NCBI RefSeq assembly: GCF_000620085.1
Contig: NZ_KK211067.1
Span: 108,226-172,225 of the forward strand
Length of the DNA stretch: 64,000 nt
Direction: 5' to 3'
Origin: Marinobacterium jannaschii DSM 6295
GTDB lineage: Bacteria; Pseudomonadota; Gammaproteobacteria; Pseudomonadales; Balneatricaceae
Shown here: positions 47,439-54,637 of the stretch, in pieces
How the letters are laid out: each line of letters begins with the position of its first letter
Numbering within the stretch: position 1 is the stretch's first letter
Program-made: the position numbers and the translations under genes
The notes under the pieces: model-generated
Seen by the model: only the letters and a program-made list of their open reading frames with translations
Told to the model about the DNA's origin: nothing
Databases searched by the model: none

Positions 47439-47822
47439 GTGCTCAAATCGATCCATCACGCGGCGATCATCTGTTCGGATTACCAGCGTTCACGCTATTT
47501 CTACAGTGAATTGCTGGGGCTGGAGATCGTGGCTGAGAACTACCGCGCAGAGCGCGACTCCTGGAAGCTTGACCTGCGGCTGCCGGATGGCGGGCAGGTC
47601 GAATTGTTCCCCTTTCCTGACGCGCCGGCCCGGCCCAGTTATCCGGAAGCCCTGGGACTGCGCCATCTGGCATTTTCGGTAGATAACCTCGATAAGGTCG
47701 CCGGTTACCTTAAGGCGCAGGGGCTGAAGGTTGAGCCGGTCCGAACTGATGCTTATACCGGCAGGCGCTTTACCTTCTTCGCCGACCCGGACGGGCTGCC
47801 ACTGGAGCTCTACGAAACCTGA
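47439..47822 (+). CDS. VOC-family metal protein (YaeR/GloA2-like)
   Basis: 127-residue vicinal-oxygen-chelate protein. Two beta-alpha-beta-beta-beta repeats with metal ligands: H in IHHAAIICSDY, E in VELFPF, H in LRHLAFSV, E in LPLELYET. It resembles E. coli YaeR (GloA2). The start is GTG 47439. Glyoxalase activity is possible but not shown. Confidence 0.88.
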   Translation: MLKSIHHAAIICSDYQRSRYFYSELLGLEIVAENYRAERDSWKLDLRLPDGGQVELFPFPDAPARPSYPEALGLRHLAFSVDNLDKVAGYLKAQGLKVEPVRTDAYTGRRFTFFADPDGLPLELYET

Positions 47823-47848
47823 GTAAGGGGGTTGCTACCCATAGATCG

Positions 47849-47879
47849 GCTTAAGGTATCGATATTCGATACTTTAAGC
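47849..47879. promoter_or_regulatory. Palindrome upstream of the YebB-like gene
   Basis: Fourteen-bp arms (47849-47862 and 47866-47879) with one mismatch and a TAT centre. No T-run follows, so an operator or leader hairpin is more likely than a terminator. Confidence 0.55.
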
Positions 47880-47959
47880 GAACTGATTCTTGTCAGGTTG
47901 CATCCAAACCATACTTCTCCTCAGCTTCTAAAATGTCTATATATGCTGAGGTTGCCGCT

Positions 47960-48568
47960 ATGTTGCGTTCTCTATTTAAATCAGATCCCCGCCTTGACCA
48001 GATTACCGCAGAGGTCAGTCGTCAGTTGTGTGAGGGTGATATTGTTTTTACCGCCATCGATGCCTTTCTATTCCATCAGGTAGCTCGGGGTACCGGTAGC
48101 TGGTGCTCCCATGTCGGCATCGCAGTACAGGAGAAAGGCGAGTGGTTTGTGCTGGAGAGTGCGGTGCCGGTGGTGAAAAAGTGCAGCCTGCGCCGCTTTA
48201 TCGCCCGCAGCAAAAATTATCAGGTGGAGGTCAGGCGTCTGCCTCAGGTGCTGAACCCCGACCAGGTGGCACAGGTGAAACTGGCGGCGGCAAAACGAAT
48301 GGGCACTTTCTACCATCTGGGATTTGATTATGATTCCGGCCGCCAGTACTGCTCCAAGTTCGTCTATCAGGTGCTGGAAGAGGCGGTGGGATTCGCACCC
48401 GGTAAGATCCAGACCCTGCAGCAACTGATTGAAGAGAACCCCCAGGCTAACCTGAACTTCTGGCGTGTCTGGTATCTGGGGTTTATTCCCTGGCAGCGCC
48501 GTGCGGTGACTCCGGCCAGTCAGCTGGATGATCCGCGTCTGATCACAGTGATAAGGCTGTCAGCTTGA
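47960..48568 (+). CDS. YebB/YiiX-type permuted papain-like hydrolase
   Basis: Permuted NlpC/P60-type protein of 202 residues from ATG 47960 (MLRSLFKSDPRLDQ), after GAGG. The core has the catalytic-histidine region SWCSHVGIAVQE near residue 50 and the cysteine in QYCSKFVYQVLEE near residue 130. No signal peptide is seen. Such proteins are thiol hydrolases of amide bonds; the substrate is unknown. Confidence 0.8.
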   Translation: MLRSLFKSDPRLDQITAEVSRQLCEGDIVFTAIDAFLFHQVARGTGSWCSHVGIAVQEKGEWFVLESAVPVVKKCSLRRFIARSKNYQVEVRRLPQVLNPDQVAQVKLAAAKRMGTFYHLGFDYDSGRQYCSKFVYQVLEEAVGFAPGKIQTLQQLIEENPQANLNFWRVWYLGFIPWQRRAVTPASQLDDPRLITVIRLSA

Positions 48569-48575
48569 AGTGCTG

Positions 48576-50579
48576 CTAGCTGACCGGTTCATCGACAATT
48601 TCCCGGGAGCCAGGAGGCGCGTTTTCCCGGACCTGATGGACCGGCAACCAGATGCTGAAACAGCTGCCCTGGCCCGGGGTACTGGCTACTTCGATGCGAC
48701 CGTTATGTTCCTTGATAATTCCGGCTGAGACCGAGAGGCCCAGCCCGGTTCCACTGCCAACCGGCTTAGTGGTAAAAAACGGATCAAACAGCTTTGGTAT
48801 ATTCTCCGGCTCGATTCCGACGCCGTCATCCGCAAACTGAATACAGACCTCATCCCCCTGTTGGCGGGTACGGATAACCAGGGTACCGTTGCCCTCTACG
48901 GCGTGGCCGGCATTGACCAGCATATTCATAAAGACCTGGTTAAGCTGGGAAATCATACAGCTGATCTCGGGCAGGTCTCCGTATTCCCGCTTCAGATCCA
49001 GCTTGTACTTCAGTTCATTCCAGACCATGTTCAGGGTGCTTTCCAGTCCCTGATGGATATCCTGATAGCAGTATTCCTTTTCACCGCTGCGTGAATAGGT
49101 CAGCAGGTCTTTGACAATATCAGTGATGCGCCGGATTCCCTCCCGGGTGTCATCCATCAGGTTGTGGATATCGTTACGGATAAAATCGTAATCAATCTGC
49201 TGCTTCAGGGTTCTGATCTGGTCGGCAGCTTGCTCCGACAGCTCTTCCTCCAGTGACTGGTAACTGTCGAGTAGCAACGTCAGCTCTTTCACGTAGTCCT
49301 GCAGAGCGGAGGAGTTGGAGGCGATATATCCAATCGGATTGTTAATCTCGTGTGCAACGCCGGCCGCCAGTTGTCCCAGTGAGGCCATCTTCTCGGATTC
49401 CAGCAGCATGCCCTTGGCATTGACCAGCTGGTCGATGATTTTTTCCTGCTCCTGGTTAGTCTTTTCCAGCCTCTGCGACATCAGCTTGATGGCGGTAATA
49501 TCATTGGCAGTAAACAGCAGGTTAGTGACGCTGGCGCTGCCTATCTGTACCCGGGAGAAAGTGACAGAGAGAAAGCGTTTGGTGCCGCTGAGGGTTCTGA
49601 TCTGTAATTCTCTGGCATCGCTGGCGTCCCCGGGATGGCTGTGATTCAGGTCGCGCGACACCTGCTCCAGCGGAAATTTAGTAAACACCTGGCGGGCAAA
49701 GAAAGTGCCAGCCTGATCCTTGTCGTAGCCAGTCTGCAGTTCAAAGCTGGGTGAGCAGTAGATGATTTCACCGGCGTGACTGATGATGGCAGAGATCGAA
49801 GGGCTCTGTTCGACCGCCCGGCTCAGGTGAGTATTCATACTGCTGAGTTTGTCGTTGGCGTTGTGTAACTGCTGCAGTGTTTCGTCTAATTTGTGTTGCA
49901 TCTCTTCGATGGCAAATTCCAGTATCTCCAGCTCATTCATCGGCCGGGTAACTGCCTGGTTTTCAGGCGATTTATCCAGTGGCAGGGATTTCACTTTTGA
50001 GGTCAGGACGTTCAGGGGGGAGCTCAGAAGCTTGCGCCCGAAATAGATAAACAGGCTCCACAGAATGGCGGTTTTAACCAGCGCCGCCAGCAGCAGCACG
50101 ATCAGTGAGCCTTTGACTTCACGAATCAGCACATCGTTATTGGAGTAAAACACCACTTCGGCGATCTTGTCGGCCGACAGTCCTGCTTCGGTGTTGGGAT
50201 CATAGAGGGAGAAGTTGTGTTGCAGTTGATTACTGAGGCGATGTTCTGATCCGGACTGCGGCATCTGGCCCGATTCGGCAAGAACAGAGCCATCGACGTC
50301 GTAGACCCTGACGCCGGTAATCGCCGCCTGGGTCAGCAGCCCTTTCAGTAAACTGTCGACCAGTTCTGAATCAAGGTGCCATACCGCGTTTTCCAGACCG
50401 TCCTGAACCAGTGGCTGTTGCTCGGCGATACGCAGCGCTATGCGGTTCTTAGAGCTATCGTAGTCATCCCAGGCCTGAAACAATGTGATGCAGATGGCGG
50501 CGATACAGTACATGCCAAAAACATGCTTAAGCAGCTTCAGGCCGATCGAGTAGGTCACCGGTGTGTTGCCTGTTTCCAT
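48576..50579 (-). CDS. PAS-containing sensor histidine kinase, orphan
   Basis: Membrane sensor kinase of 667 residues. Membrane segments at about 14-35 and 158-180 flank a periplasmic sensing domain of about 120 residues. A HAMP-like linker and coiled coil lead to a PAS domain (about 255-365), then a HisKA-type domain with H-box MASLGQLAAGVAHEINNP (His410) and an HATPase domain (DDGVGIEPENIPKLFDPFF, GSGTGLGLSVS). I start at ATG 50579; the longer frame to 50645 runs into the upstream gene. It follows the binding-protein gene and has no response regulator nearby. Confidence 0.9.
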   Translation of the reverse strand: METGNTPVTYSIGLKLLKHVFGMYCIAAICITLFQAWDDYDSSKNRIALRIAEQQPLVQDGLENAVWHLDSELVDSLLKGLLTQAAITGVRVYDVDGSVLAESGQMPQSGSEHRLSNQLQHNFSLYDPNTEAGLSADKIAEVVFYSNNDVLIREVKGSLIVLLLAALVKTAILWSLFIYFGRKLLSSPLNVLTSKVKSLPLDKSPENQAVTRPMNELEILEFAIEEMQHKLDETLQQLHNANDKLSSMNTHLSRAVEQSPSISAIISHAGEIIYCSPSFELQTGYDKDQAGTFFARQVFTKFPLEQVSRDLNHSHPGDASDARELQIRTLSGTKRFLSVTFSRVQIGSASVTNLLFTANDITAIKLMSQRLEKTNQEQEKIIDQLVNAKGMLLESEKMASLGQLAAGVAHEINNPIGYIASNSSALQDYVKELTLLLDSYQSLEEELSEQAADQIRTLKQQIDYDFIRNDIHNLMDDTREGIRRITDIVKDLLTYSRSGEKEYCYQDIHQGLESTLNMVWNELKYKLDLKREYGDLPEISCMISQLNQVFMNMLVNAGHAVEGNGTLVIRTRQQGDEVCIQFADDGVGIEPENIPKLFDPFFTTKPVGSGTGLGLSVSAGIIKEHNGRIEVASTPGQGSCFSIWLPVHQVRENAPPGSREIVDEPVS

Positions 50580-50592
50580 ACAGATGCTCCTG

Positions 50593-51354
50593 CTAGCGGT
50601 AGGCGTCCAGTAGCTTAGCCGTAGATTGTTTGGCTTGAGTGACAAGACGCAGCAGGTCTGGCCGGGTTTCGGGTAGCATGATGTAGCGGGAGAATTGCTG
50701 ATGCTTTATGTCAGAGATCAGAAGTTTCTCTGATTCGGCTTTGATCACGGCATCGTAGCGCAGGAAGTAATTGATTGTTGAGGTCGGCAAGATAGTGGCA
50801 TCTACCCGTTTCATCAGGATTTTCATCAGGTTATCCCTCTCCTTATTGCCGTCCAGGCGGCGGATTTTACCTTCGCTGACTAGGGGATCTATGCCGAGGT
50901 AGCGGTGGCCCCGCATACCGGCGAAGGTTTTTCCCTGAAGTGAATCCGGTCCCTGATAATCGACCGGATTATCGATATGGGACAGAACACTGCTCGATCC
51001 CGCGTACAGCTCATGCCAGAGGTAGTTGTCCCGCGGGCCTTTGATAAAGCCCCACCTGGGATTCACCCAGGGTACCAGCCAGTCCTGAGCGCAGCTCTGC
51101 TTTTCACACTGTCCCGCTATCCAGTGTTTTATCTTTGCATTCAGGCGTGGGCGAGGCAGTATTTTGACTTTAAAGTCGAACTGGTTTCCCGACTGCTGGC
51201 GCAGAATATCCGCCAGCTTATAGGTCAGCCCCTGGCCCGGTTTTGTCACAAATGGAGGATGGTTGTGATAGCTGTAGATATAGATTGTTTCAGCCACTGA
51301 GGGACTGGAAACGGCGATGAGCAGAAGCAGCAGTGGGGTGAATAGGCGACGCAT
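50593..51354 (-). CDS. Periplasmic binding-protein-like sensor partner of the kinase
   Basis: 253-residue exported protein starting MRRLFTPLLLLLIAVSSPSVA at 51354, after GGAGGG; the ORF upstream to 51435 is rejected. The mature part looks like a family-3 type bilobed binding protein (YSYHNHPPFVTKPGQGLTYKLADILRQ, near residue 28) with an ILPRPRLNAKI segment. It ends 13 bases before the kinase start on the same strand. No permease or ATPase is adjacent, so a role as ligand sensor for the kinase is likelier than as transporter, but this is inference. Confidence 0.75.
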   Translation of the reverse strand: MRRLFTPLLLLLIAVSSPSVAETIYIYSYHNHPPFVTKPGQGLTYKLADILRQQSGNQFDFKVKILPRPRLNAKIKHWIAGQCEKQSCAQDWLVPWVNPRWGFIKGPRDNYLWHELYAGSSSVLSHIDNPVDYQGPDSLQGKTFAGMRGHRYLGIDPLVSEGKIRRLDGNKERDNLMKILMKRVDATILPTSTINYFLRYDAVIKAESEKLLISDIKHQQFSRYIMLPETRPDLLRLVTQAKQSTAKLLDAYR

Positions 51355-51563
51355 ACAGATCCCTCCAGATGCATAAGGAGACGGGGATTCCCGGTGCTGG
51401 CCGGTATCCGGGAGGGCGGTTGGATACCAGGACATCAGGTGCCGAGAGTGGCTTTATCCGGTGCCACATGTCGCTTAAGCATAGAAGCAGGATGCCATAT
51501 TGCAATGCAGAAATGGCCAATTCAGACCGATGCCGTTGCCTGGCCGCTATCCTTCAATGCAGA

Positions 51564-52460
51564 TCAGCTGCTGCTTAGCCGCGCTGTCAGCCATTCCCCC
51601 AGCCGGATAGCATCCGGACTGTCCGGCGAGGAGATCTGCAGGTTATAGCCGTAACCCGGAATCTCGACGGGTTGTCCCAGGGGAATCAGATCTCCGTTTT
51701 CAAGCAGGTCGCGGATCAGTCCGACAAAACCCAGCGCGATGCCCTGGCCCCGCTGGGCGGCTTCAACCACCAGCGCGTAGTTGCTGTAGACACTGGTATC
51801 GTCCGGAGTGACCTGAAAGGCCTTCAGGCTGAGCCAGCGGGGCCATGTCATCCACTGACTGCCGTCATCCAGCTCCAGCAGCGGCAGGGACTCCAGCCGT
51901 GGCGCGGTCAGTTCAGCAAGATCCAGTCCCTGTTCGGCGATAAACTCCGCGCAGGCCACGGGTACCACTGTTTCGCTAAACAGGTTTCCGTTTTCCCCAC
52001 CGCTGAGCTGATCATAACTGATGACGATATCGGCTTTGCGGCGCTGTTCTGCCGTGATCACTTCCCGTGCGATCAGCTTGACCTTCAGGTTTGGGAACTG
52101 CTCGCGGATCTGCCTCGTCAGGGGCATCAGGCAGCGGCTGGTAAAAGCCGGGTGGGAGAGAATCTCCAGCGAGCGGGAGTGAGATTTCTGTAGCCGGTCA
52201 CTGGCGTCCGCCAGACCATTCAGATGCAGCGATACCGCCTGATAGAAGGCTTCGCCATCCTGAGAGAGCTGCAGGGTGCGGCTCTGGCGGTTAAACAGCT
52301 GAATGTCGAGGAAACTCTCCAGGTTCTTAATCTGATGAGATACCGCCGGCTGAGTGCTGCCCAGCTCTGCCGCTGCACGGGTGACGGTGCCCAGACGCAC
52401 TACGGCTTCAAAGGCGACCAGTGCTTTCAGGGGCGGTAAACGGGAGATCAGTCGACTCAT
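51564..52460 (-). CDS. LysR-family regulator divergent from tmpA-like gene
   Basis: 298-residue LysR protein of the GcvA-like subclass. N-terminal helix-turn-helix is in FEAVVRLGTVTRAAAELGSTQPAVSHQIKNLESFLD; the effector domain follows. It faces the dioxygenase gene over about 140 bases. That gap has CGGTCGG/CCGACCG (52502-52508, 52538-52544) and GCAGCG/CGCTGC (52545-52560) inverted repeats, so local control is likely. Confidence 0.92.
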   Translation of the reverse strand: MSRLISRLPPLKALVAFEAVVRLGTVTRAAAELGSTQPAVSHQIKNLESFLDIQLFNRQSRTLQLSQDGEAFYQAVSLHLNGLADASDRLQKSHSRSLEILSHPAFTSRCLMPLTRQIREQFPNLKVKLIAREVITAEQRRKADIVISYDQLSGGENGNLFSETVVPVACAEFIAEQGLDLAELTAPRLESLPLLELDDGSQWMTWPRWLSLKAFQVTPDDTSVYSNYALVVEAAQRGQGIALGFVGLIRDLLENGDLIPLGQPVEIPGYGYNLQISSPDSPDAIRLGEWLTARLSSS

Positions 52461-52501
52461 TAGCTGTTTTTATAGGTGCATGAAAAAGTAGTCAGTATTG
52501 G

Positions 52502-52560
52502 CGGTCGGTATGTTTTGGCAGACTTAGCAGCGTAAACCCGACCGGCAGCGCAGACGCTGC
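52502..52560. promoter_or_regulatory. Inverted repeats between LysR and tmpA-like gene
   Basis: CGGTCGG/CCGACCG at 52502-52508 and 52538-52544, then GCAGCG/CGCTGC at 52545-52560 with CAGA loop. Both are perfect. Candidate operator or leader hairpin. Confidence 0.45.
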
Positions 52561-52601
52561 TGATATCAAAAAAATAATAATACGAGTTGAGATCACGAAA
52601 T

Positions 52602-53684
52602 ATGAGTGATGCGCGATTTGTCGTGAATGAGACAGAAACTGAGCTGAACTTAGTTGTTGGCGACAGATATTTTCCGCTCTCGCCGATCTGGCTGCGTGAA
52701 TTCAGCAGCGCACCGGAATATCTGGATGCCCGCACCCGCCAGCGCCTGTTTTCGACCCATACCATCGATGCCGGGCTGGAGTTTACCCGTATAGAGCCGC
52801 AAGCCGGACAGGTCGCTGTTGGCTTTAGCGATGGTTACTCCCAGCAGTTCGACGTGGCTGAGCTGGTAGAGGCGATCGATCCCCACACCGGCTGTCCGCA
52901 AAAAGCGGTGTTTCGCGAAGCGTCGATCCGGAAATTCGATGCAACTGCGCCATCGGTCGAGATGTTCGAGTTTTTCCTCAGATACGGCTTTGCCGTGGTT
53001 GAAAATATCGGCACTGAAGCGGACTCGATGGAACGCTATCTGGCGGCGCAGCAGCTTGAAATCCGTGCCACTAACTTTGGCCGCTTCTTTGAGGTGAAAA
53101 CCCAGCCTGAAGCCAATGACCTGGCCTATACCAGTGTGGCGATCGGCCCGCATACGGATAACCCTTATCGCGATCCGATTCCGACAATCCAGTGCCTGCA
53201 CTGCCTCTCTAACGAAGCCGACGGAGGTGAGTCCACTCTGATGGATTCGGTACAGGCGATCGAGATCATTCAGCGCGAGCGTCCCGAATTTGTCGAACTG
53301 CTTTGCACCGTGCCGGTACGCTACTGGTTTATCGACCGGGATACCGAGCTGAGCGAGTGGCGCACCATCTTCGAGCGTGATCATTTTGGCGAGATCGCGC
53401 GCATAAACTACAGCCCGCGGCTGGATTTCAGCTATCCGCTGCCGCCGGCGCAGTACCGCAGCTTTCATGAGGCCCGCAGTTATCTCAACGACCTGCTGAA
53501 CAGTCCGCAGATGGAGCTGCGCTTCAAACTACAGGCCGGGGAGATGATGATCTTCGATAACCGCCGCATGCTGCACGGGCGTACCTCTTTTGATCCGGAT
53601 TCCGGTGCCCGCCACCTGCGTGGCTGCTACGTGGATATCGATGCCGTGCGCAGCGGCTACCGCATCGGGCGCAAACAACAATAA
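52602..53684 (+). CDS. tmpA: TmpA-like Fe(II)/2-oxoglutarate dioxygenase
   Basis: Non-heme iron dioxygenase of the gamma-butyrobetaine hydroxylase family, 360 residues from ATG 52602. The iron site is His184, Asp186 (GPHTDNPY) and His325 (MLHGRTSF); Arg337 or Arg340 should bind 2-oxoglutarate. It is paired with an HD-domain oxygenase gene 10 bases later. The published TmpA hydroxylates N,N,N-trimethyl-2-aminoethylphosphonate and was earlier misnamed a gamma-butyrobetaine hydroxylase, so I favour TmpA. The N-terminal cysteines that bind zinc in gamma-butyrobetaine hydroxylase (C-x-C-x2-C) are absent here (FSSAPEYL). Substrate not provable by sequence. Confidence 0.7.
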   Translation: MSDARFVVNETETELNLVVGDRYFPLSPIWLREFSSAPEYLDARTRQRLFSTHTIDAGLEFTRIEPQAGQVAVGFSDGYSQQFDVAELVEAIDPHTGCPQKAVFREASIRKFDATAPSVEMFEFFLRYGFAVVENIGTEADSMERYLAAQQLEIRATNFGRFFEVKTQPEANDLAYTSVAIGPHTDNPYRDPIPTIQCLHCLSNEADGGESTLMDSVQAIEIIQRERPEFVELLCTVPVRYWFIDRDTELSEWRTIFERDHFGEIARINYSPRLDFSYPLPPAQYRSFHEARSYLNDLLNSPQMELRFKLQAGEMMIFDNRRMLHGRTSFDPDSGARHLRGCYVDIDAVRSGYRIGRKQQ

Positions 53685-53694
53685 TCAGGGTGAG

Positions 53695-54246
53695 ATGATG
53701 CAACAGGTTTCTTTTATTCAGATGAAGGACGGCACGGCCGAAGAGTATGCCTTTCTTGACCAGCATGAAAAGGCATATATCAAAGCATTGCCGGAGCGGG
53801 TACTGAGCCTGCTGGAACAGTTGGGCGATACGCTGGATGGCTACACCGTATCCCGGCTGGAGCACAGCCTGCAGAGTGCCAGCCGGGCGGAGGCCGACGG
53901 CTGTGACGAGGAGATGATCGTCGCCGCGCTGCTGCATGATATCGGTGATATGTACGCCCCCGCCAACCACTCGGAGTTTGCTGCTGCGCTGTTACGTCCC
54001 TACGTACGGCCGGAGCTGGCCTGGGTGCTTGAGAAACACGGCGAATTCCAGATGTACTACTGGGCCCACCATATGGGTAAGGACCGCAATATACGCGATC
54101 AGTATAAAGATCATCCCTGGTACCAGAGCTGTGTCGATTTCTGTGAGAAGTACGACCAGAACTGTTTTGATCCGGACTATCCGAGTAAACCGATCAGCCA
54201 TTTCGCACCCATGGTGCGCCGGGTACTGGCCTGGCCAAAGTACTGA
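53695..54246 (+). CDS. tmpB: TmpB-like HD-domain mixed-valent diiron oxygenase
   Basis: 183-residue HD-domain protein, translated directly after the dioxygenase. In the known pathway TmpB cleaves the C-P bond of the hydroxylated phosphonate, giving glycine betaine and phosphate. HD motifs: His57 (LEHSLQSA), His81-Asp82 (LLHDIGD), His92, His114 and the HH pair at 125-126. Compared with PhnZ, the gating pair Tyr24/Glu27 seems replaced (Leu47/Tyr50 in my hand alignment). An older annotation would be phosphohydrolase. ATG 53695 or 53698; the AGGGTGAG site fits the second better. Confidence 0.65.
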   Translation: MMQQVSFIQMKDGTAEEYAFLDQHEKAYIKALPERVLSLLEQLGDTLDGYTVSRLEHSLQSASRAEADGCDEEMIVAALLHDIGDMYAPANHSEFAAALLRPYVRPELAWVLEKHGEFQMYYWAHHMGKDRNIRDQYKDHPWYQSCVDFCEKYDQNCFDPDYPSKPISHFAPMVRRVLAWPKY

Positions 54247-54266
54247 GCCGACGACGATGTTGCAAA

Positions 54267-54320
54267 CCGCTGACCTTCTGTCAGCGGCTACTCCTCTTCA
54301 GGCCCGTCAGGGCCTTTTTT
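54267..54320 (+). terminator. Hairpin and terminator after tmpB
   Basis: CCGCTGA/TCAGCGG (54267-54287) is followed by AGGCCC/GGGCCT with GTCA loop (54300-54314) and T-run to 54320. The second is a rho-independent terminator. Confidence 0.9.
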
Positions 54321-54485
54321 AATAGCCACGTCTGTTGATCTGATCTCTGGACGTCATTTAGCCGATATTTCTGGTGCTGTGGTCTGATCCGCGTATAATG
54401 CGCCGCTTCGAGCCTCTGTCACGGCAAAATCTGCGCTCTGTCGTCTGATTTTGTATAGGGAACTCTGTAGTCGTGGCTCGACATT

Positions 54486-54576
54486 CCTAAGGGGTGGCAC
54501 TGTATTTCGCAGTGCCTGAGATGCCTGCTGGCAAACCCTTCGAACCTGATCCGGATGATGCCGGCGTAGGGATAGG
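54486..54576 (+). promoter_or_regulatory. TPP (thiamine pyrophosphate) riboswitch
   Basis: Nearly canonical THI-box: GGGGTG near the 5' end, CTGAGA at 54517-54522, ACCCTTCGAACCTGATC, then GATGATGCCGGCG and TAGGGA at 54567-54572. CCTA at 54486-54489 pairs with TAGG at 54573-54576 to close P1. It lies about 60 bases before the start of the receptor gene and represses when thiamine pyrophosphate is plentiful. Confidence 0.96.
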
Positions 54577-54606
54577 ACCAAGTTCACTTGTTTCCCCGCA
54601 TCCGAC

Positions 54607-54635
54607 CGGGTCTCTGAGCTGTTTCCGGAGACTTG
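54607..54635 (+). promoter_or_regulatory. Ribosome-site hairpin after the TPP riboswitch
   Basis: A 10-bp stem (54607-54616 with 54626-54635, three GU pairs included, 9-base loop) contains the ribosome site GGAG (54627-54630). This is the layout expected for a riboswitch that acts at translation. No T-run follows, so termination is unlikely. Confidence 0.7.
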
Positions 54636-54637
54636 CC

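Noticed and set aside
54494-54637. Upstream extension of the TonB receptor frame
   Set aside because: It lies inside the TPP riboswitch and the sequestering hairpin; the signal peptide begins at TTG 54638.
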